Below are positions 36,913 through 45,000 of a DNA stretch of 64,000 nt, piece after piece (the stretch's first letter is position 1; each line of letters starts with the position of its first letter). The DNA lies in assembly GCA_965227045.1 (NCBI GenBank), contig OZ245718.1, forward strand, positions 620,001 to 684,000, read 5' to 3'. Position numbers and translations under genes: made by a program. This DNA is from UBA10649 sp965227045. Its GTDB lineage: Bacteria; Actinomycetota; Actinomycetes; S36-B12. The notes beneath the pieces were generated by a model. It did not search any database, had not been told where the DNA came from, and worked only from the letters and a program-made list of their open reading frames with translations.

Positions 36913-38040
36913 ATGCGCTGGACCCTGATCGCTTCCACGGTCGCCGTGTCCCTGGCGGTCGTGGGCTGCGCCGATGCGTCCTCGGCACCGGCCACCGAGC
37001 CTGCATCAGCGGCCGTGACGGCTGCCGCCAGCACCACCGACTCTGCATCCGCCGCCACGACGACCCGGGCGAAGATCACCGTGGACGGGCTCGTCACGAC
37101 CAACCTGACCTCCCCGTGGGGCCTGGCGTTCCTCCCCGACGGCTCGGCGCTCGTCAGCGAGCGGGATACCGCACGCATCAAGCGCATAGCGGCGGGCGGC
37201 GGCGAGGCCGTCACCGTTGGCCGCGTGTCCGGAGTGCAGGCGTCGAACGAGGCCGGACTGCTCGGTCTGGCCGTCCCGCCAGGAGACGACCCGGCATTCA
37301 TACTCGCGTACTACACGTCGGCAACGGACAACCGCGTGGTGAAGATCGCGTGGGATGGCAGCTCGCTCGGAAAGCAGACGCCGATCCTCACGGGCATTCC
37401 GAAGGGATCCATCCACGACGGCGGCCGCCTCCTCGTCGGGCCTGACAGCACACTCTTCGTCGCCACCGGCGAGACGGGGAATCCCCAGCTGGCCCAGCAG
37501 AAGTCGAGCATGGCGGGCAAGGTCCTTCGCATCACCTTCGCGGGCAAGCCTGCGCCTGGCAATCCCTTCCCCGGCTCGCCGATCTACACCCTTGGTCACC
37601 GCAACGTTCAGGGCCTGGCGCTCGACTCGCAGGGTCGAGTGTGGGCGAGTGAGTTCGGCGAGAAGGACGTTGACGAACTGAACCTCCTCAGGCCTGGCGG
37701 GAACTACGGGTGGCCGGTGCACGAGGGGTCGTCCGGTGACGATGACTACGTCGACCCGTTCGTGCAGTGGTCCCCCACGTACACCGCCTCCCCCAGCGGG
37801 ATCGCGATCGTCGACGACGTCGCCTACGTGGCGAGCCTGCGCGGTGAGACGCTCTGGAAGGTGCGGCTCACCGACGCGAGGACCGGCAAGGTCACGAAGG
37901 CGAAGGTCGGCGACAAGGGTCGGCTTCGCACCGTGGCCGCAGCGCCCGACGGATCCTTGTGGCTCGTCACGAGCAACACGGACGGCCGTGGCAGTCCGCG
38001 CGCAAAGGACGACCGCATACTGCGACTCACGATCGGCTGA
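36913..38040 (+). CDS. PQQ-dependent sugar dehydrogenase-type lipoprotein (Gdh/sorbosone family)
   Basis: A 375-residue exported protein. A lipoprotein signal ends in LAVVGC near residue 18, followed by an Ala/Ser/Thr-rich linker. From about residue 55 a soluble glucose/sorbosone dehydrogenase beta-propeller follows: SPWGLAFLPDGSALVSER, the catalytic-type His in HDGGRLLVGPDSTLFVATGE, and LGHRNVQGLALDSQGRVWASEFG. The substrate and true PQQ dependence are inferred from the family. The ATG start is preceded by AAGGAGG. It is divergent from ligC. Confidence 0.92.
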   Translation: MRWTLIASTVAVSLAVVGCADASSAPATEPASAAVTAAASTTDSASAATTTRAKITVDGLVTTNLTSPWGLAFLPDGSALVSERDTARIKRIAAGGGEAVTVGRVSGVQASNEAGLLGLAVPPGDDPAFILAYYTSATDNRVVKIAWDGSSLGKQTPILTGIPKGSIHDGGRLLVGPDSTLFVATGETGNPQLAQQKSSMAGKVLRITFAGKPAPGNPFPGSPIYTLGHRNVQGLALDSQGRVWASEFGEKDVDELNLLRPGGNYGWPVHEGSSGDDDYVDPFVQWSPTYTASPSGIAIVDDVAYVASLRGETLWKVRLTDARTGKVTKAKVGDKGRLRTVAAAPDGSLWLVTSNTDGRGSPRAKDDRILRLTIG

Positions 38041-38060
38041 ACGACCGCTAGTGTCGTGCC

Positions 38061-38351
38061 GTGTCCACCCTCTCGCTCGTGCTCTGGATGTTCGCGATCT
38101 TCATCTTCATCTTCGGAGTCGTGTTCGTCCTGCTGGGCATGAACAGCGAGCGCGGGTACTGGGTTCAGCGTGATCCCACTGGCGACGCACGCACCGAAGC
38201 AACCCCACTCCGCACCGTGGTTCGCAAGGCCGGGCATTTCGCGGCCGGTGAGTACCGAGCGCCGCTGCGCATCGCAGCGATCGGTGTACTCATGTGCGAG
38301 GCAGCAGTCGTCCTCGCCGTTATCGCCTTGATCACGACCCTCGCCTCCTAG
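38061..38351 (+). CDS. Small membrane protein of unknown function
   Basis: A 96-residue protein with two hydrophobic helices, at about 5-27 (LVLWMFAIFIFIFGVVFVLLG) and 68-93 (IAAIGVLMCEAAVVLAVIALITT). A polar loop rich in Arg lies between them. No family was recognised. The GTG at 38061 lies 20 bp after the dehydrogenase gene, and the alditol oxidase gene follows after 22 bp. Confidence 0.75.
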   Translation: MSTLSLVLWMFAIFIFIFGVVFVLLGMNSERGYWVQRDPTGDARTEATPLRTVVRKAGHFAAGEYRAPLRIAAIGVLMCEAAVVLAVIALITTLAS

Positions 38352-38373
38352 TCGAGTATCCTCGGGAGCACGC

Positions 38374-39618
38374 GTGCGCAACTGGTCCGGCTCAGTCGAG
38401 TTCGGCGCGACCGCCCTCGTTGCGCCGGCATCGCTCGAGGAGGTGCAGTCGGTCGTCTCCAGCAGCAGCAAGGTTCACCCGCTCGGTACCGGGCATTCGT
38501 TCAACGACCTCGCGGACACCCGAGGCACGCATCTGACCCTCGCCGCAATGCCAACGGACATCGAGATCGACGCTGCTGCGCGCATCGCCTGGATTCCCGC
38601 CGGCCTGCGCTACGGAGACGCCGCCCGCACTCTTGACTCTCGCGGCTGGGCATTCCACAACATGGCGTCGCTTGGCCACATCTCCGTCGGGGGTTCGGTG
38701 GCGACGGGTACGCACGGCTCCGGAGATCGCAACCCCACCCTCTCCGCCATGGTCGATGCCATTGAACTCGTCACATCCGGCGGCGACGTCGAGATCATCG
38801 ATCGCGTGCACACTCCGGACCTGCTCGCAGGATCTGTGGTTGGACTGGGTGCCCTGGGCATCGTGACTCGAGTGGCCATTCGGATCCAGCCCCGATTCGA
38901 CATTCAGCAATACGTCTTCGATGCCGTCACCCACGAAGCACTGCTGGCCAGTTTCGACGACGCCTTCTCCAGCGCGTACAGCGTCAGCTTCTTCACCACG
39001 TGGAGTGATCAGCTGACTGGCCAGGTGTGGATGAAGCGGCGCGCGGGTGTTGATCCCGAATGGACACAGGACGAGTGGCTCGGCGGATCCCTCGCCCAGG
39101 CGAAGAGACACCCGCTGCCGGGGCACGATGCCGTGAACTGCACGGATCAGGGCGGTGCCATCGGGTCATGGCACGAGCGGCTTCCGCACTTTCGGCTCGA
39201 CTTCACGCCTAGCTCTGGCGACGAACTTCAGACGGAGTACCTCCTCCCGCGGTCAGGTGCGATCGAGGCCTTGCGCGAACTGGAGGCGCTCGCCCCACGA
39301 ATGGCACCGCTGCTGCACGTGTCGGAGATCCGAACGATGTGCTCGGATGACCTCTGGCTGAGCGGCGCGTCCGGTCGCGACACGGTGGGCATCCACTTCA
39401 CGTGGCAGAAGGTCCCGCAGGTGAGCGCCGTCCTGCCCGACCTCGACGAGATGCTCGGTGCGCTCGGTGGGCGGCCGCATTGGGGGAAGGTCTACTCGGC
39501 TGCAGCGGATTCGGTACGTGCCCGATACCCACGCTTCGCCGACTTCGCACGACTCGTCGACCGGATGGACCCCGATCGCAAGTTCCGCAACCGAGCGTTG
39601 GACGATCTGCTCGACTGA
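38374..39618 (+). CDS. aldO: Alditol oxidase-type FAD enzyme
   Basis: A 414-residue VAO-family flavoprotein. The FAD-binding PCMH domain begins WSGSVEFGATAL and includes LGTGHSFNDLAD, where the His corresponds to the covalent FAD attachment site of Streptomyces AldO. NMASLGHISVGGSVATGTHGSG is also diagnostic. The C-terminal cap and active site include EIRTMCSDDLWL and RPHWGKVYS. It is expected to oxidise sugar alcohols such as xylitol or sorbitol with release of H2O2. There is no signal peptide. The GTG start is preceded by GGGAG. Confidence 0.92.
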   Translation: MRNWSGSVEFGATALVAPASLEEVQSVVSSSSKVHPLGTGHSFNDLADTRGTHLTLAAMPTDIEIDAAARIAWIPAGLRYGDAARTLDSRGWAFHNMASLGHISVGGSVATGTHGSGDRNPTLSAMVDAIELVTSGGDVEIIDRVHTPDLLAGSVVGLGALGIVTRVAIRIQPRFDIQQYVFDAVTHEALLASFDDAFSSAYSVSFFTTWSDQLTGQVWMKRRAGVDPEWTQDEWLGGSLAQAKRHPLPGHDAVNCTDQGGAIGSWHERLPHFRLDFTPSSGDELQTEYLLPRSGAIEALRELEALAPRMAPLLHVSEIRTMCSDDLWLSGASGRDTVGIHFTWQKVPQVSAVLPDLDEMLGALGGRPHWGKVYSAAADSVRARYPRFADFARLVDRMDPDRKFRNRALDDLLD

Positions 39619-39620
39619 CT

Positions 39621-40847
39621 ATGAAGAACTACACGAGCATCGGACTCACCTGGCTGAGCACGCGCGTCCTGGCTATCGCCTCGATCGCCCTGCTTCCGCA
39701 ACTCTTGGATGACATCGACATCTACCGGGGCTGGCTGCCGTCCCTTCAGGCCGAGACATTCCCTGTGGGCGACCCCAAATGGCAGTACCCGCCCGGCGCC
39801 GGCGCCGTGCTGCTGGCTCCCGACCTGCTCCACATCGACTACGCGGTCGCGTTCGCCGCGATGTGCGTCGTGTTCGACCTCGCCATCATGATCGCGCTCG
39901 TGCTAGCTCACTCGCGCCGTCCGCATCCGTCCACGACCGGGTTGTGGCTGTGGGCGGTTGCGGGCCTGGTGGTCGGTCCCATCATGTTCACCCGGTTCGA
40001 CATCATTCCCACGTTCTTCGCCGTCGCGTGCGTCCTTCTCGTGGCCCGACCGGCGTGGGCTGGCGTCTCAGCGGCTGTCGGGCTGCTTCTCAAGGTGTGG
40101 CCCGCTCTCATGCTCCTCGCACTTCCACGTCGCCGGACGTGGACGGGCGTCCTGTGGTTTGCCCTGGCGACCGTCGCCCTCCTGCTGCTGCTCACCGTTC
40201 CCTTTGACGGCGCGCTCTCCTTCCTGGGCAACCAGCGCGCACGAGGCCTGCAGGTCGAGTCGACCGGAGCGCTTCCGTACTGGCTGTTCGGCATCACCGG
40301 CGGGCGGATCGCCTACGGACTCGAGTATGGGTCGATGCAGATCACCATGGCGGGTGCCGAGACGGTCGGCACCGTGATCACGCTCATCGGGGTCGCCCTG
40401 CTCGCGCTCATCGCGTGGTGGCGCCTGAACGGCCGCCTGGATCGCGTAACCGCGGGCGATGTGGCGATCACGCTCGTCCTGGTGATGGTTGCCTCCAGCC
40501 GGGTGTACTCACCGCAGTTCAACGTCTGGCTCATCGGCATTGCGGCAGCAGCCACGATCAGCAGTCAGACGCGCATGCGTAACGTGGCGATGATCCTGGC
40601 CGGAGTAGCGGTGCTCACGCAGTTCGTCTACCCGCTTTTCCCCACCAACTTCGTCGACGGTGAGGCATGGATCGTGCTGATCCAGGCAGCCCGGATCGGG
40701 GGGCTGCTGGCTGCAACCGTGCTTGCCGTTCGCGCGATCGCCTTCCCTCAGCGAAGCGCCCAGAGCGCCACTGCCGACGCCGCGGCGACGTTCAGCGAGT
40801 CGACGCCTCCGGACATCGGAACGCGGACGACGACGTCGGCAGACTGA
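39621..40847 (+). CDS. GT87-like polyprenol-phosphate-mannose mannosyltransferase (DUF2029)
   Basis: A 408-residue integral membrane protein with about nine or ten hydrophobic helices. An early acidic loop (DDIDIYRGW) would hold the catalytic Asp of GT-C enzymes. QYPPGAGAVLLAPDLL and the later VYSPQFNVWL motif fit the DUF2029/GT87 pattern. Its relatives mannosylate cell-wall lipids or glycans outside the membrane. The start ATG lies 2 nt after the aldO stop. The last about 33 codons, a polar low-complexity tail, lie antisense over the 3' end of the SpoU gene. Confidence 0.85.
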   Translation: MKNYTSIGLTWLSTRVLAIASIALLPQLLDDIDIYRGWLPSLQAETFPVGDPKWQYPPGAGAVLLAPDLLHIDYAVAFAAMCVVFDLAIMIALVLAHSRRPHPSTTGLWLWAVAGLVVGPIMFTRFDIIPTFFAVACVLLVARPAWAGVSAAVGLLLKVWPALMLLALPRRRTWTGVLWFALATVALLLLLTVPFDGALSFLGNQRARGLQVESTGALPYWLFGITGGRIAYGLEYGSMQITMAGAETVGTVITLIGVALLALIAWWRLNGRLDRVTAGDVAITLVLVMVASSRVYSPQFNVWLIGIAAAATISSQTRMRNVAMILAGVAVLTQFVYPLFPTNFVDGEAWIVLIQAARIGGLLAATVLAVRAIAFPQRSAQSATADAAATFSESTPPDIGTRTTTSAD

Positions 40848-41563
40848 ACGGCCTCACGCGTCAGGCCGTCGCCTTCGGCGCCGAGGATCAGTGCAACCCG
40901 GTCGGGCGCCTGCGACGCGAAATCGTCCAGCGTCACAGCATCCGCCTCCAACGCGAGCGCGGCGACCAAGAAGCCGGCATCCCGCAGCAGGTCCAGGTCC
41001 TCTGGCCACGAGCCGAGCCGAGTCCACGGGACCTGGAAGACGGTCCCCATCGACACGCGCACGCTTCGCCTGTACAGCGGATCCGCGCAGCGAGGCGACA
41101 CAAGCACGGCGTCGGCGCCCAGCCCGGCGACCGACCGGAAGATCGCGCCGACATTGGTGTGATCGACGATGTCCTCGAGGATGACCACGCGTCGCGCGTT
41201 CGCGATCACCTCCCTGACGGGCAGGGGCGGCGGGCGGTGCATTGCCGCGAGCGCACCTCGGTGCAGGTGGAAGCCGGTGATTGACCTCAACGTGTCGTCG
41301 TCGGCAATGAAGACAGGTAGCCTCCCTGGCTCCTCAGCATCGAGCTCGTCGACAACGTCGGCCATCGTCGACAGCCACTTCTCCGCCATGAGCATCGACC
41401 TGGCGCGGTGACCGGCTTCCACTGCTCGCCGGATCACCTCCGAGCTCTCGGCGATGTACAGGCCCTTGGCTGGCTCGTGCTTGGACCGCAGCGCGACGTC
41501 AGTGAGCTTCGTGTAGTCCGCGATCCGCTCGTCGTTGGCGTCATCGATGCGGATCACGGTCAT
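40748..41563 (-). CDS. SpoU/TrmH-family RNA 2'-O-methyltransferase
   Basis: A 271-residue SPOUT methyltransferase. An N-terminal substrate-binding region (YTKLTDVALRSKHEPAKGLYIAE type) precedes the knotted catalytic domain. Motif 1 is DHTNVGAIFRSV, motif 2 LILGAEGDGLT and motif 3 VPMSGGVDSLNVAAA, all intact. The target is probably rRNA or tRNA ribose. ATG 41563 is chosen because longer extensions lack family similarity. The final 100 nt overlap the convergent GT87-like gene, and motif 3 lies inside the overlap. Confidence 0.92.
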   Translation of the reverse strand: MTVIRIDDANDERIADYTKLTDVALRSKHEPAKGLYIAESSEVIRRAVEAGHRARSMLMAEKWLSTMADVVDELDAEEPGRLPVFIADDDTLRSITGFHLHRGALAAMHRPPPLPVREVIANARRVVILEDIVDHTNVGAIFRSVAGLGADAVLVSPRCADPLYRRSVRVSMGTVFQVPWTRLGSWPEDLDLLRDAGFLVAALALEADAVTLDDFASQAPDRVALILGAEGDGLTREAVQSADVVVRVPMSGGVDSLNVAAASAVALWALR

Positions 41564-41636
41564 GCGGACATCTTGTCGCCCCGCGATTCGTGGACGAAAC
41601 ACCCCGGTCCTGCTCCGGGACTGCCACCATGGCGTC

Positions 41637-41921
41637 ATGTTCGAACCCCATGAGGATCGCCGCGAGGAGCCTGCGCTGGCCTCGGGCCGCATGAACGCTG
41701 TACTCGGCTTCGTCATCGGCGCGGTCGTGGGGTGGCTGGTCTGGTACTTCCTCGTCCTTCGCCTCGTCGAGGCTCCGAGCACCCCCGAGAACCCGTCGGG
41801 TGGCCCCTCGGACTGGATCTACTACGGCTCGCTCGTGCTGTGCCTGGTCGGCGCCCTGTTCATCGTCTCCGTCATCGGCGAGTGGCTGGGAAAGCGCCGT
41901 CGTGAGAGGAATCCCGCCTAG
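41637..41921 (+). CDS. Small two-helix membrane protein
   Basis: A 94-residue protein with a charged N-terminus, helices at about 20-41 (AVLGFVIGAVVGWLVWYFLVL) and 60-82 (IYYGSLVLCLVGALFIVSVI), and a basic tail GKRRRERN. No family was recognised. The ATG at 41637 has a weak ribosome-binding site, so an internal ATG at 41691 is possible. Confidence 0.7.
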   Translation: MFEPHEDRREEPALASGRMNAVLGFVIGAVVGWLVWYFLVLRLVEAPSTPENPSGGPSDWIYYGSLVLCLVGALFIVSVIGEWLGKRRRERNPA

Positions 41922-42014
41922 CGGGTATCGAACTGCGACGTGGATCGCTCCTGCTCAAGTGATTGAAAAGCCACTGGTTTGCATTTTCATCTTCTTGCCT
42001 CAAGGATGAGCCAG

Positions 42015-42020
42015 GATAAT
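42015..42020 (+). promoter_or_regulatory. Possible -10 element for the DUF11 surface protein
   Basis: GATAAT resembles a housekeeping -10 and lies 30 bp before the GTG at 42050, in a noticeably AT-richer stretch. Only a weak -35 candidate (TTCTTG, 17 bp upstream) is visible. Confidence 0.3.
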
Positions 42021-42049
42021 CCTCGTTCGATTCTTCTTGGGGGCGATAC

Positions 42050-45000
42050 GTGTCTCGGCCGATCTGGGGCTCACGAGCCCGTCTCGTGGCCCTCGGGTCA
42101 GTCATGGCGTTGCTCGGCTCCTTCCTCACCGGCGCGCTCGTCAGTCAGTCGCTCGCCTCGGGAGCCCCCGACATCACGCTCACGAAGACCGGGCCGGAGA
42201 AGATCCTCATCGGCGAGGATGCCGAGTTCACTTTGGCGGTGAGCACCCCGAGCGGGGCCGCGACCCCCGCCTACAACGTCAGCTTCCGTGACGTGCTGCC
42301 CGCAGGCGTGGCCTACAAGTCGGGCTCGGTGAGCCCCGCGACCGTCGGCGAGCCGACGATCATCGCCAACAAGCCCACCACGGGCAAGACCACCCTCATC
42401 TGGACCAATGTCTTCGACGTCAATCAGAACGACACCGCCGAGATCACCTACTCGGTGACCCCGAGCACGACCACCTATCCGGTCGGGTCGACCTTCAGTA
42501 ACGAGGCAACCGCCTACGCCAACAGCGACCCACGCGAGGTGCCCGACTTCAGCCCGACGACCGGCCTGTCGACCGGGGGCTGGACCGGAACTGATGGACC
42601 CGAGATCGCCACGACCGAGGTCACCGCAATCAAGATCGTCAAGACCGAGCCGAGCCCCGAGCATGAACTGGTGCGCGGCGTGCACGACAACTCGACGGTC
42701 TACACGCTGACAACGACCAACAACACTCACCTCGCAACCACTGGCATTGTTGTCGTGGACTACGTGCCCGCGACCCTTGAATTCCTGGGCTGCGGCGCGA
42801 CCGACAACACCGCACCTGGAGTGGTCGAGTACATAGGCGCGCCTCGCCTGACGGTCGTGCCAGCCCCTCCGGCGCCGTGCCCGACACCCACGAGTGTCAT
42901 CACGGGCAGTTTCGACCCTGATGGCAGCGGCCCGGCAGGAACAGGCATCTACACGCAGGTGACGTGGCCCGCCTTCACGCTGGCGTCGGGCGGAACCAAC
43001 GTCATCCACTACCGCGCGGCCGCTCCGATGTACGCGAACACCCTCACCTGGTCGGGTGCCACGCCCGCGACCACCGGTGCGCAGGGATCGAACCTGGACA
43101 ACAACAACGGTGCGAGTACGGCCGAGACGCTGACCGAGATCGCCGCGACCAACTACGCCTCCGCGTCAGGCATGTACCAGGGCCCGAGCAACGTCGGCCC
43201 GTCACCAACGTCCGTCACCGACACGGACAACCTCACGGTGACCATTGAGGACCTCGCGCTGCAGAAGTCGGTCACGCCCTCGGACTTCGCGATCAGCTCG
43301 ATCACGGGCATTCCCGCGACGTACACGCTGAGCATCCAGACCTCTGAGTACCGAACGTCGTCGAACGTGATCGTCACCGATGACCTTCCCGACGGCCTGA
43401 GGCTCCTCACCACAGTCGGCGACTCCTCGATCGGCTCTCCCATCGGCGCGACACTCCTGTCGGCGAGCAATGGCGGAGTCGGTCCTTCGCACATCGTGTT
43501 CCAGCTTGACTCGACACCGACCAACGAACTGCCGATCAACGCGAACCAGACGATCACTTTCCAAGCGACGATGGCTACCGATTACGACTCGGGCGCCCCG
43601 ACCGCTGCCGGAGACTCGTTCCGCAATGTGACCGACCTGACCGGCACGACGACCAGCGTCGTCACCCCGAACTCTCCCCCCGGCCCCGTCATGGTTGAGA
43701 TCGATCACAACGTCGCCGACACGAGCAACGTCACCATCTCCAGCGTCGGCCCCGGCATCACGAAGCTCATCGGCCAGGACCGCACGAACACCAACTGCGC
43801 GACGCAGACCTACGCGCACACCACTCCGTCCGTGCCGTACCAGCAGGGTGACAAGGTCTGCTTCCAGATCAGCGTGCCATTCCCCACGGCCAACAACACG
43901 CTCTCGCCGTTCGTGACCGACTTCCTGCCCCCGGAGCTCCAGTACATTCCGGCCTCCCAGACAGCGACCGGCTCGAACACCGCGACGATCGACTCGTTCA
44001 CTGTCAACGACGCGGGCGGCACCCCAGTCCCCGGCGGCTCCGTGACGTGGCGCCTCGGCGACGTCGATCCCGACACGCCCCGCCTGGTCGTCAGCCCCGG
44101 CCAGTTGTTCCGCGTGCAGTTCGCAGCAACCGTGATGACGGCCACGCTGTCCAACAGCACCGACGTCACCGGAAACCTCGCCAAGTTCGGCAGCGTCAAC
44201 TCCGCTGGCGAGGCAACGACGGACCGCGATCTGGTGAACTTCGAACTGGCGGCAAGCCAGGTCGCGATCAGCAAGGGCGTCGCGCAGGTCAACGGTCTGC
44301 CGGCTGTACCCAACCCCCCGAACACGGACCACGTCCAGGTCCAGGAGAGCGACGTCGTCACCTGGCGCGTCGACGTTTCGAACATCGGCTCGTCCGCCGG
44401 CGGCAGCAACGTGCCAGTTCGCAACGTATCCGTCGTCGACACGCTCCCCTCCGGCATCACGTGCGCCGACGTCAGTTCGATCTCCGACGGCGGAACGTGC
44501 ACCGGCAGCACCCTGACGTGGACGTCGGGAACAATCGCGGCAGGTGCGTCGAAGACCTTCTTCTTCGACATGGCCGTCCCGGCGCTCGTGTCGGCTGACA
44601 TCAGCTACACCAACACGGTCAATGTCCCCAGCTACGAGTCCGAGAACAACAACGGCACCTGGAGTCCGCAGAGCCCCACCAACGTCACTGATGTCAGCGA
44701 TGTCTTCACCGCGGACATCACGTTCTCGAAGACGGGCACGACCAGCCTCGACCTGCCCAACAACAACGCGGCCAGCCAGTTCACGGTCGGTGAGCAGATC
44801 ACCTACACACTCGACGGAACTGTCCCCGCGCAGACGACCGCGTACAGCGGCGTGATGACCGACACGCTTCCGTCGGGACTCCAGGCCGTGAGCTGCTCGG
44901 CGCAGTTCTCCGCCGATGGAACCACTGGCAGCCTCACGTCGACGCTCCCCAGCGGCACCGTCTTGTCCTCGTGCGCGGCAGCAGCCGTCACGCTGACGCT

